A DNA stretch of 8,445 nucleotides, taken from contig JAGHBW010000182.1 of the NCBI GenBank assembly GCA_021160765.1, forward strand, positions 1 through 8,445, in the 5' to 3' direction. Of the stretch, positions 1 to 5,766 are shown one piece after another. The notes under the pieces were generated by a model. That model made no database searches and had not been told where the DNA came from. It saw only the letters and a program-made list of their open reading frames with translations. The first letter of the stretch is position 1. Every line of letters begins with the position of its first letter. A program made the position numbers and the translations under genes. The stretch comes from Thermoplasmata archaeon. GTDB taxonomy: Archaea > Thermoplasmatota > Penumbrarchaeia > Penumbrarchaeales > EX4484-36.

Positions 1-1
1 A

Positions 2-340
2 TTCCCCAACGGGGACCTTGTAAACAAGATAGGCACCTCCCAGGTGGCGTTGATATCTAGGGAACACGCTGTTCCCTTCTACAGCGCCGCGTCTCTTTTA
101 AAAATGGCACCTGAGGGCTTTTCTAAGGATGAACTAATAATTGAAATGAGGCCAGAGGAGGAGGTAGCGCCCCCAGAGGAGTACCCTGGGGTGAGCATAT
201 TAAACCCCGCCTTTGATTTGACCCCCTCAGAACACATTAATGGCTTCATTACGGAGTGGGGTGTTTTAAAGCCCCAAGAGTTGTCAGATTATACATTTAG
301 TGCGGAAAAAGTCCTCACCCTCCTTGATGAGGGTGAATAG
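2..340 (+). CDS. Ribose-1,5-bisphosphate isomerase / aIF-2B family protein, C-terminal fragment
   Basis: This is the 3' end of a gene that starts before the window; the reading frame is open from base 2. The visible 112 residues carry the C-terminal signatures of the eIF2B-alpha/MtnA/R15P-isomerase superfamily: an NKIGT motif right at the start, VPFYSAAS, the IEMRPEEEV segment, and NPAFDLTP followed by a diverged FITEWG (usually IITE-G). The IEMR and NPAFD-TP pairing fits archaeal ribose-1,5-bisphosphate isomerase (AMP/nucleoside salvage leading to type III RuBisCO) better than methylthioribose-1-phosphate isomerase, which typically has PIEER at that point. It could also be an archaeal protein annotated as aIF-2B. 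The extreme C-terminus is unusual: the usual GW-containing end is absent and replaced by an acidic tail ending LLDEGE. It converges on the four-cysteine gene across a 44-base gap with no obvious terminator. Family call is firm; the exact substrate is not. Confidence 0.85.
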   Translation, partial: FPNGDLVNKIGTSQVALISREHAVPFYSAASLLKMAPEGFSKDELIIEMRPEEEVAPPEEYPGVSILNPAFDLTPSEHINGFITEWGVLKPQELSDYTFSAEKVLTLLDEGE

Positions 341-384
341 CAATATGGAAACACAATTTGGATTATGGCAGCGGAGTGAAGGAG

Positions 385-786
385 TCAATAATCCTCACCG
401 AACGTTTGAAAAGCCATTCTATCCCTGTACTCAATCTCTTCGGAGAGGTGTAGATCGTTGAGATGGGAGAATGAGTTTAACTTCTTTATGATTTTAAATA
501 GCTCGTCGGGGAGGAGCGAAAGAGCCTGGGGGGCGGAGAGGACCCACGCCCCCTTCTTGTGATTGTAAACGCCGACCTTCTCCGCCACACGCTCCCTTGC
601 GGAAGGATTCCTCACATCCTCTCCCGGATCGGAGAGATAGATTATTCTCTCTTCTGGACAGTGTCTTGGGGGATTAGAAATGGTATACTCTTTCCAAGGA
701 CAATGGGGATTCTGACAAAAGTCGCAGATTATAATCTCATCAAAATATTTTATTCTTTTATCACGCTTCTTGGTCCTCTCAGACAC
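385..786 (-). CDS. Small four-cysteine (putative metal-binding) protein of unknown function
   Basis: A 133-residue protein I do not recognise. It has a very basic N-terminus (residues 4-13), then a cysteine cluster C21-x2-C24-x4-C29-x13-C43 that could bind zinc or an iron-sulfur cluster; His28 and His42 lie beside two of the cysteines. The remainder is soluble, with an acidic/amphipathic helical C-terminal half and no membrane segment. The start is GTG at 786, inside the end of pcp (8-base overlap). It is supported by a purine-rich GGGAGG element about six bases upstream and by the absence of any other early start codon. It is the last gene of the SecB-like/pcp unit, so it is probably made by translational coupling with pcp. 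A role as an accessory or regulatory protein is only inferred from position. Confidence 0.75.
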   Translation of the reverse strand: MSERTKKRDKRIKYFDEIIICDFCQNPHCPWKEYTISNPPRHCPEERIIYLSDPGEDVRNPSARERVAEKVGVYNHKKGAWVLSAPQALSLLPDELFKIIKKLNSFSHLNDLHLSEEIEYRDRMAFQTFGEDY

Positions 787-1408
787 TTCTTTCCTCCCCC
801 TCCTGGAGTGTGGTTTCTATAGCGATTTCCACCGCTTTCTGAAGAGTGTCTATGGGCATGTGACATTTCCCGTAGTATTTAACCTCTCTGGCAACGTATT
901 CGGTGTTAAGAGGGATGTGTATAAAACCCCCTCTGCCCCCATATTTTAATATCTTATATAGTACATAATAAAAGACCGAATTGCAGAGGTATGCCCCGGC
1001 GCTGTAGGAGATCCTTGCTGGTATGCCCTCCTCCCTCAATCTATCCCTTATTCTTTCCAATGGAAGGTTGGAGATAAGAACGGTCTCCCCGCCGGACACC
1101 ACTTCTTCACCGCTCGCTATAACGCCTCTCTCATCCGGGACTTCAGACTCTTTTATGTTATGGGCATATCTTTCAAGTGCGATCCACCCAATGTTTGGGT
1201 TGAGACCTAGAGAGAGCACCAGATCCCACCGCATCTCTGACAAAAGCAGACTTAACCTCTCCAGTGCATCTTCATATATGACAGGGAGAACAACTCCCTT
1301 AATGTCTGATTTCCCAATCGTCTTTCCGTCCAAACGTCTTGCAATCATTTCAGACGGGTTCACTTTGAACGTGGAGAACTTTTCAAAGCCCGTTATTAGG
1401 ACATTCAT
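779..1408 (-). CDS. pcp: Pyroglutamyl-peptidase I (pyrrolidone-carboxylate peptidase, family C15)
   Basis: Cytosolic cysteine peptidase that removes N-terminal pyroglutamate from peptides. The 209-residue length is normal for the family. The N-terminal GFEKF followed by NPS (residues 7-19) matches the family's GFxxF...NPS signature. The catalytic triad is visible: Glu79 in ALERYAHN, Cys142 in SAGAYLCN, and His164 in GGFIHIP, corresponding to the Glu/Cys/His triad of bacterial and archaeal Pcp enzymes. The substrate-pocket region differs in detail from bacterial enzymes (GLNPNIGWIALER rather than GLAxGRxxIxxER). The start codon ATG at 1408 lies three bases after the stop of the SecB-like gene, preceded by GGTGTGAT as a ribosome binding site. 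The next gene overlaps its end by 8 bases. All three therefore probably sit on one transcript from the promoter near base 1890. Confidence 0.95.
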   Translation of the reverse strand: MNVLITGFEKFSTFKVNPSEMIARRLDGKTIGKSDIKGVVLPVIYEDALERLSLLLSEMRWDLVLSLGLNPNIGWIALERYAHNIKESEVPDERGVIASGEEVVSGGETVLISNLPLERIRDRLREEGIPARISYSAGAYLCNSVFYYVLYKILKYGGRGGFIHIPLNTEYVAREVKYYGKCHMPIDTLQKAVEIAIETTLQEGEERSV

Positions 1409-1411
1409 TCA

Positions 1412-1846
1412 TCACACCACTTCAATGCCCTCTTGCCTTCTCCCCTTACCTTTCTTCTTTGGTACCACATTTACTGTTGGAAGGGGTATTGGCGGAGGTA
1501 ATTTGAGTTCCTTTGCCAGATAAAAGGCGTGTGGAATAATGCCCCCCAAAACCCCATTGTATAGTTCCTGGGTAAGGGGTGTTGGTGGTGGATTTCCCTT
1601 TTCCTTCCATTCCTCATGAAGTCTTTTTACATCCTCATCCTTCCCAGTAACTAGAATGTCTCCAGTAAAGGAGATGGTTCCAAGGCCAGTATATGTTATT
1701 ACCACTCTAAATTCTGCCTTCAGTCCCTCTTCAGTAAGTGTGGGAAAAGAGACGTTTATGTCGTGTGATATCTGGATGTTCCTTGGGGGCCTATCTCCGA
1801 CCCTTCTTCCCTCTACGGACCTAATATTAAACGCTTTGATTGGCAT
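1412..1846 (-). CDS. Conserved archaeal protein, SecB-like beta domain
   Basis: A 144-residue soluble protein. The core alternates beta strands (from about residue 23 to 70, including EFRVVITYTG and ISFTGDILVTG), followed by a charged helix (VKRLHEEW) and a C-terminal helix that ends in the distinctive ELKLPPPIPLPTV motif and a very basic tail (KKKGKGRR). This arrangement, with strands ending in a TG--I-F-G-I motif and a final helix running into a Pro-rich tail, resembles a group of archaeal hypothetical proteins with SecB-like character; that assignment is from memory of the pattern and is tentative. I chose ATG at 1846 rather than GTG at 1855 because the GTG lies inside the AGGTGA ribosome binding site. 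It is the first gene of the unit with pcp and the four-cysteine gene, driven by a TATA element centred about 42 bases upstream. A chaperone role is inference. Confidence 0.75.
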   Translation of the reverse strand: MPIKAFNIRSVEGRRVGDRPPRNIQISHDINVSFPTLTEEGLKAEFRVVITYTGLGTISFTGDILVTGKDEDVKRLHEEWKEKGNPPPTPLTQELYNGVLGGIIPHAFYLAKELKLPPPIPLPTVNVVPKKKGKGRRQEGIEVV

Positions 1847-1882
1847 GAAGTTCACCTTTGTGTTGTAGAGTATCCTCAGTGT

Positions 1883-1900
1883 CTAAATAAAACTTTTCAC
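1883..1900 (-). promoter_or_regulatory. Candidate archaeal promoter (BRE + TATA) for the SecB-like/pcp unit
   Basis: Read on the minus strand this is GTGAAAAG followed by TTTTATTTAG, a plausible BRE plus TATA box. The box centre is about 42 bases from the ATG at 1846, which would place transcription start near 1862 and leave a short leader containing AGGTGA. The spacing matches that of the next promoter at 2699-2710. It is sequence pattern only. Confidence 0.5.
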
Positions 1901-1939
1901 CCCGTATTACTGAAGGTGCCCCTCAAACCGTGTACTACT

Positions 1940-2662
1940 TCAAAAACCTTCTTCAAGTAGACTCTTGGCGGTGTGGCACTTCTCCCTAAGAGGGCAACGG
2001 TCGCAGAAGGGTCTAGCCTTGCAGTATTCCTTCCCTGTTAATACAAATAACGCATGGAGCCTATTCAGAAACTGAACGTTTTTATTCCACCCCTCCACAA
2101 GATTTTTGACCTCTGAGACAGCCTTCTCGTAATTGGGGGACAGGGGTAGGCCAAAGCGTGTAAGGATCCTAATGGTATATCGGTCAACAACAAAAACCGG
2201 CAGGTCCAGTGCATATAAAAGTATAGAGTCTGCGGTCTCCTGGCCAACCCCCCAAAGATTGAGAATCTCCTTTTGTAGGCTTTTTAGATCCCTCTCCCTC
2301 GCTTTTTTCAGGTCCCCGTCAAACTCCCGTAGAACCCATGCCGCCAGGAACCTCAATTTCTTCGCTTTTTGATTGTAATACCCTGATGGGCGGATGGCAT
2401 GCGCTATTGACCCCTCGTCGGAGCGCATGATCTCCTCCGGGGTGAAGATACCTAAACTTTTCATTCTAGAAATTGCCTTTTCAACATTTGTCCAGGATGT
2501 ATTTTGGGTGAGGATTGCTCCAACTGCGATCTCCCAGGCGCCCTCACCAGGCCACCACATGGGGTCTCCGAAATGATTGAGAGTCTTGCGATAGATGTAT
2601 AATAATATCTTAACTTGCTCAGAACATTCTTCATTAGCACCGTCTTTTCTGAGGGTTTTCAT
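1940..2662 (-). CDS. Endonuclease III-related HhH-GPD DNA glycosylase (MagIII-like, 4Fe-4S)
   Basis: A base-excision-repair glycosylase of the helix-hairpin-helix-GPD superfamily, about 240 residues. The N-terminal helical region contains ILTQNTSWTNVEKA, the counterpart of the endonuclease III LSAQTTD segment. The HhH motif is LWGVGQETADSIL (about residues 136-148), followed by the GPD aspartate, Asp160 in VVDRYT. A C-terminal C-x5-C-x2-C-x5-C cluster (Cys214, 220, 223, 229) should hold a [4Fe-4S] cluster. Endonuclease III has a catalytic Lys in its LPGVGRKTA motif; here that position is Glu (GVGQETA). This points to a monofunctional glycosylase of the endonuclease III-related/3-methyladenine (MagIII-type) group rather than an AP lyase. 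ATG 2662 is preferred over GTG 2668 because GGAG lies nine bases upstream of the ATG and almost abuts the GTG. It has its own promoter and appears to be transcribed alone. Confidence 0.88.
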   Translation of the reverse strand: MKTLRKDGANEECSEQVKILLYIYRKTLNHFGDPMWWPGEGAWEIAVGAILTQNTSWTNVEKAISRMKSLGIFTPEEIMRSDEGSIAHAIRPSGYYNQKAKKLRFLAAWVLREFDGDLKKARERDLKSLQKEILNLWGVGQETADSILLYALDLPVFVVDRYTIRILTRFGLPLSPNYEKAVSEVKNLVEGWNKNVQFLNRLHALFVLTGKEYCKARPFCDRCPLREKCHTAKSLLEEGF

Positions 2663-2698
2663 CCACACGCACTCCTTTTTATGGATAGGGGTTCATGG

Positions 2699-2710
2699 AA
2701 TTTAAGTAGG
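2699..2710 (-). promoter_or_regulatory. Candidate promoter TATA for the glycosylase gene
   Basis: On the minus strand the sequence is CCTACTTAAATT. The TATA-like ACTTAAATT is centred about 42 bases from the ATG at 2662, giving a predicted transcription start near 2678 and a leader with AAAGGAG. It lies in the 70-base gap after the upstream hypothetical gene. This is a pattern match and is moderately degenerate. Confidence 0.4.
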
Positions 2711-2732
2711 GCATCTGTTTTTCAATCGCTAA

Positions 2733-3200
2733 TTAATCCTTTCTTGGTGTCTTGTCTGTTGTAGTGAAAGGTGTGGGGGGTGTTGGAGAGGACGGTTGAG
2801 GATAATATGCAAAGAAGGGAGATACCGTAGGATCCCTTCCGAGAAATCGTAAAAACATCTGTCGGAAGGATTCAATGTCGGATCTCTTTCCATCAAGGTA
2901 GACATCTATTGCTGTATGATATGAACTAGGGCCTAGCCTTGTATAGATCACAATCCCTTTGAGTTTTCCACATTGAAATGTCATTTTCTTGGGGAGATAT
3001 CCTATCCCTTCATTAAGCTTTATCCAACCCCCATTTCTGCGAATGCATTCCAAAATTGCAGCTCCAATGTCGGTTAGGTACACCCTTTGCTCTCTCTCTT
3101 CGGGAGAGCGTGTCTCGCCCTTTATCAGCCATTTATATGAAAGGGCAGGTTTCAGTGAGAGGGGAAAACACCTTATGACCTCTATCTTACCACCTCTCAT
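2733..3200 (-). CDS. Hypothetical protein with Pro/Thr-rich C-terminal tail
   Basis: A 155-residue protein I do not recognise. Residues 1-125 look like a compact soluble domain. A conserved-looking stretch YLTDIGAAILECIRRNGG (about 41-58) suggests a helix following a strand, then a GIGYLPKKM loop, a strand pair around KGIVIYTRLG, and AIDVYLDG leading into a long helix. Residues about 130-155 form a low-complexity Pro/Ser/Thr-rich tail (PSSPTPPTPFTTT) ending in a charged KTPRKD. There is no signal peptide or membrane segment. The ATG lies 14 bases inside the end of nadE and no good ribosome binding site precedes it, so translation is probably coupled to nadE. The overlap makes it the last gene of the PadR/HAAS/nadE unit. 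Function unknown. Confidence 0.7.
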   Translation of the reverse strand: MRGGKIEVIRCFPLSLKPALSYKWLIKGETRSPEEREQRVYLTDIGAAILECIRRNGGWIKLNEGIGYLPKKMTFQCGKLKGIVIYTRLGPSSYHTAIDVYLDGKRSDIESFRQMFLRFLGRDPTVSPFFAYYPQPSSPTPPTPFTTTDKTPRKD

Positions 3201-3999
3201 GGAAATCTAAACCAATTGTCTCTGGTCCCATCTTCGGAATGAGCAGTCCCATTCTTTTATGCCTACTCCGCCTTATCATCTCCATTATGCGGAAAACCTT
3301 CTCATCAGGAACTCCAACCTCCTCGGAAATTCTGTGGGGATCATATCCCAATATAAGGCCATACAATATTCTGTCCAGAACCTCATAAGACATTCCAATC
3401 TCCTTCTCATCTGTCTGTCCTGGTAGTAGACCCGCTGTAGGAGGCCTTTTAATTATCTCCTCAGGTACATCAAGTTGTTTCGCTAAGCGGTAAACCTGAG
3501 TCTTGAAAAGGTCTCCGATTGGGTATATATCGGCTGCCCCGTCACCCCATTTGGTGAAATAGCCTATCAGAATCTCACTTTTATTTGACGTTCCAGCCAC
3601 TAAAAGATTTTCAGAGTTTGCTATTGTATAGAGGTAGCACATCCTCATTCTTGCAGAGAGGTTCCCCTCAACCATTGTCCCAAATTTATCTGGTGCTACC
3701 CTCCTCATTATTGCATTTTTGGGTTCCTCAATGTTGTACTGTCTTACACTCCTACCGATACGGCTCTCCAGGGCCTTAAGGGATTTCTGATCCTCCACGG
3801 AGGGTTCACCCTCAGGGAGAAAAACGCCAGCAAAGGGTATGTCTCCTTTTTCAAGTAGGAGGGCTACAACGGAGGAGTCTAGCCCCCCGGATAACCCCAC
3901 TACAAATCCATCAGCACCCGACTCTTCCAGGATTTCCTTGAGAAAGTCAACCGCAATCTTAACAGATTCCTTCACGTCAGGAAGATCCAATGGTATCAT
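3187..3999 (-). CDS. nadE: NH3-dependent NAD(+) synthase
   Basis: Catalyses the ATP-dependent amidation of nicotinic acid adenine dinucleotide to NAD+, the last step of NAD biosynthesis. The 270-residue length fits the single-domain, ammonia-dependent archaeal form with no glutaminase domain. Diagnostic motifs are all present: the ATP-pyrophosphatase P-loop SGGLDSS (37-43), GNLSARMRM (112-120), GTSNKSE (136-142), YFTKWGDGAADIYP (147-160) and PTAGLLPGQTDE (187-198). ATG 3999 was chosen because it begins one base after the stop of the HAAS gene and is preceded by GGGGGTGAT. The in-frame TTG at 4056 would force a long overlap and add a non-family extension. The gene lies between a HAAS membrane protein and an unknown protein, so it is likely transcribed under the control of the PadR regulator, an unusual setting for a housekeeping enzyme unless an internal promoter exists. 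Confidence 0.95.
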   Translation of the reverse strand: MIPLDLPDVKESVKIAVDFLKEILEESGADGFVVGLSGGLDSSVVALLLEKGDIPFAGVFLPEGEPSVEDQKSLKALESRIGRSVRQYNIEEPKNAIMRRVAPDKFGTMVEGNLSARMRMCYLYTIANSENLLVAGTSNKSEILIGYFTKWGDGAADIYPIGDLFKTQVYRLAKQLDVPEEIIKRPPTAGLLPGQTDEKEIGMSYEVLDRILYGLILGYDPHRISEEVGVPDEKVFRIMEMIRRSRHKRMGLLIPKMGPETIGLDFHERW

Positions 4000-4000
4000 A

Positions 4001-4582
4001 TCACCCCCTATCTTCCATTGATAGTTCCCAAATCCTCTCGGAGATATGCCCAACAATGGCTCCTGTTAAAGGTAAAAGAATAGCGTTTATCGCAAGGGTC
4101 AATATGGTGGCGTTAGTTATTATGGTCCATTCTCCATAAACATTGTAACTTAAAATCACATTAAAGGAATATCCAATTGAGGCCATAAGCCCCAATACAA
4201 CTCCGGGGGTTAGGCCATAACGATAGCCCACCCAAATTAACAGAATAATTAACAACGCATACAGGATTATTGGAAATGGATGGTGGGGGGAGTATCCAAG
4301 ATAGGAGATTTTGACCGGTGAGGAGAAGGCACCTAACACGAAGCCCACAAGTGAAAGGAAGAGAAGGAAGGATATTGACACTCCCCAAATACGGATGTAG
4401 TTCAAAGCAAGACGTGAAGGGTCTCCAAAGCGTCTAATGGTTCTATCTACTCCCACCTCCCCAGCGGAGGCTCTTGCTTCTTTCAAATGGGAATCTATCT
4501 CTCTCAGGACCTCTTTGCGTATCCTTCTGGGAAGGGGAAGGGTGTGAAACCTCAATTTGAGGAGGAAATCTTTCTCCATCAT
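4001..4582 (-). CDS. HAAS-domain (PadR-associated) four-helix membrane protein
   Basis: A 193-residue integral membrane protein. Residues 5-63 match the HAAS/permease-prefix type N-terminal domain: a helix pair with LPLPRRIRKEVLREIDSHLKEA and then RTIRRFGDPSRLALNYI. The rest has four likely transmembrane segments at about 66-86, 104-120, 124-145 and 155-178, and a short charged cytoplasmic C-terminus. HAAS domains are known to be encoded next to PadR regulators, where they occur on membrane proteins and are thought to act in signalling or autoinhibition. Its ATG overlaps the PadR stop in an ATGA, a strong sign of co-translation; a second ATG immediately follows, so the start could be one residue shorter. 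There is no ABC transporter partner nearby. What it senses is unknown. Confidence 0.85.
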   Translation of the reverse strand: MMEKDFLLKLRFHTLPLPRRIRKEVLREIDSHLKEARASAGEVGVDRTIRRFGDPSRLALNYIRIWGVSISFLLFLSLVGFVLGAFSSPVKISYLGYSPHHPFPIILYALLIILLIWVGYRYGLTPGVVLGLMASIGYSFNVILSYNVYGEWTIITNATILTLAINAILLPLTGAIVGHISERIWELSMEDRG

Positions 4583-4923
4583 TTACCCCCACCCCCTATA
4601 ACCTTGTCAGTTGCTTTTACCATCCTCCTCCATTCTTTGAGGGAATTAATTAGGGTCTCCTCCCCCTTTGCTGTTAATTTGTAGTATCTTCTTGGGGGGG
4701 AGGACCCCTCTATTACCCATTCACTGACAACGAGGCCCCTCTTCTCAAGTCTATGGAGTGCGGGGTATAAAGTCCCCTCTTTGATGTCAAAATAACCATC
4801 GCTCAGATCTCTCATTTCCTTTATGATCTGGAAACCGTACTTTCTTCCCCTTTTGAGAAGAGACATTATGCAGAGTTGTATAGCTCCCTTTTTTAACTCT
4901 ATGCTCCACTCACGCTGGGCCAT
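4579..4923 (-). CDS. PadR family transcriptional regulator
   Basis: A 114-residue winged-helix DNA-binding protein. The PadR signature is clear: LKKGAIQLCIMSLL at the N-terminus, YGFQIIKEM, then GTLYPALHRLEKRGLVVSEW (recognition helix and wing) and RRYYKLTAKGEE. The C-terminal helix LKEWRRMVKATDKV is the short dimerisation helix of the small (PadR-s2-like) type, and the protein ends in a glycine run. PadR proteins usually repress their own operon and respond to a small ligand or membrane stress. The adjacent HAAS gene overlaps by four bases. No Shine-Dalgarno precedes the ATG at 4923, and a TATA-like element lies about 33 bases upstream, so the mRNA probably has a very short leader. A candidate operator overlaps that promoter. 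Confidence 0.95.
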   Translation of the reverse strand: MAQREWSIELKKGAIQLCIMSLLKRGRKYGFQIIKEMRDLSDGYFDIKEGTLYPALHRLEKRGLVVSEWVIEGSSPPRRYYKLTAKGEETLINSLKEWRRMVKATDKVIGGGGK

Positions 4924-4943
4924 CTTATCTGCAGTGAATATTG

Positions 4944-4960
4944 AAATAGGTGTATTTTTC
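4944..4960 (-). promoter_or_regulatory. Candidate PadR operon promoter with overlapping inverted repeat
   Basis: On the minus strand GAAAAATACA (4951-4960) could serve as BRE/TATA for the PadR operon, centred about 33 bases from its ATG. The same stretch contains the inverted repeat AAATA-GGTG-TATTT (plus strand 4944-4957), perfect over five bases each side. An operator here would block TBP/TFB access, fitting autorepression. The arms are short and AT-rich, so this remains a candidate. Confidence 0.35.
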
Positions 4961-5022
4961 TCTTTGGGTCATTTGAGAGCCTATTTGCGTAGGTCCATAT
5001 CTCTACACCTTTTTTCCCACAA

Positions 5023-5032
5023 CTTAATAATA
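5023..5032 (+). promoter_or_regulatory. Candidate TATA box for the DUF5591-like/protease unit, leaderless geometry
   Basis: CTTAATAATA is the best TATA-like element upstream of the ATG at 5053 and is centred about 26 bases before it. That would start transcription at or next to the ATG, giving a leaderless mRNA. A GGAGTGA at 5033-5039 lies 13 bases from the ATG, longer than usual for a ribosome binding site, so a leadered mRNA from a further upstream promoter cannot be excluded. Confidence 0.4.
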
Positions 5033-5052
5033 GGAGTGAATTTTTACTTCCA

Positions 5053-5766
5053 ATGATGTTTGGCCAAAAGGAAGCACTCCCGGAGGAGGCCCAAAGGGCG
5101 GAGATTAATCTCATAAAGCGCTCCATACTTGAGAGGTTCCCGCAGTTTGACCCAGACAGGATATACCTAACGCCCGGTGACGTCCTTTACGCTTTAAAAA
5201 ACGATGAGACTGTACAGGAGTTCATTAGATTGTGTTCACAGGGTCCTGAGAAGCCCCCTAGAAAGCACATTGGTTTGATAGTACCTGATTCTAATTATAA
5301 ACCACTGGATGAGAGCACTCCAGATAAATCCCTGAAGAACATATACATTGCTTTGAAGAATCTGAAGGCGAGGGAGAAGGTGTATCTTTACATCTTATCC
5401 CCTATGCTCGGACTCATACCGGAAGATTATATCCCTAGAACACCCAACGTTGAGTTCTCGGGATTGTACTCCTATCAGGTTAGAAGGAGGAGCCTTCCTT
5501 GGGATCAGAACGCCTTTAAAGAGGTCTTGGATTTGACGGCAGAGGTTGTGGGTAGGTATCTCGTGGAAAGGTTGCTGGACCACAAGGATTGGTATGTTAT
5601 ACTTAAAAAGAATTCCTTGGAGGAGAGGATCTTCGCTAGGATTATGGAACTCCACTCTTTACCGATCCACTTCAAATATATAAAGCGGCCTTTAAGCAGT
5701 AGCTATCTTGAAGCGAGAGAAATCATAAAAGGGATTCTTGAGGAGTCAGAGAGGAGTTTGGAATGA
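5053..5766 (+). CDS. DUF5591-like protein (archaeosine synthase-related domain), stand-alone
   Basis: A 237-residue soluble protein. The central stretch VYLYILSPMLGLIPEDYIPRTPNVEFSG (about residues 110-137) resembles the DUF5591 domain found in archaeosine synthase and TGT-related proteins, where the pattern is S-PLG-VP followed by P...Y and G. Downstream are a long helix (FKEVLDLTAEVVGRYL), a strand WYVILKKN and a further helical end. The N-terminal 65 residues are helical and charged. No PUA domain and no tRNA-guanine transglycosylase domain follow, so this is not a complete archaeosine synthase. The ATG is the only in-frame start that follows the promoter; a second ATG immediately follows. 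Its TGA overlaps the ATG of the site-2 protease gene (ATGA), so both are co-translated. The family call is from motif resemblance and moderately sure; function is unknown. Confidence 0.7.
   Translation: MMFGQKEALPEEAQRAEINLIKRSILERFPQFDPDRIYLTPGDVLYALKNDETVQEFIRLCSQGPEKPPRKHIGLIVPDSNYKPLDESTPDKSLKNIYIALKNLKAREKVYLYILSPMLGLIPEDYIPRTPNVEFSGLYSYQVRRRSLPWDQNAFKEVLDLTAEVVGRYLVERLLDHKDWYVILKKNSLEERIFARIMELHSLPIHFKYIKRPLSSSYLEAREIIKGILEESERSLE

Noticed and set aside
341..384. A shared terminator hairpin between the converging genes
   Set aside because: No inverted repeat or T-run on either strand is visible in these 44 bases.
559..822. An 87-codon plus-strand open frame
   Set aside because: It lies antisense to the four-cysteine gene and the pcp end, and its sequence looks like a reverse-strand shadow.
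1023..1523. A 166-codon plus-strand open frame across pcp and the SecB-like gene
   Set aside because: It is Ser/Thr/Pro/Arg-rich antisense of two well-supported genes, spans their junction, and shows no domain signature.
4000..4056. Longer nadE start at TTG 4056
   Set aside because: It would overlap the HAAS gene by 56 bases and add 19 residues outside the family domain, while ATG 3999 directly follows GGGGGTGAT.
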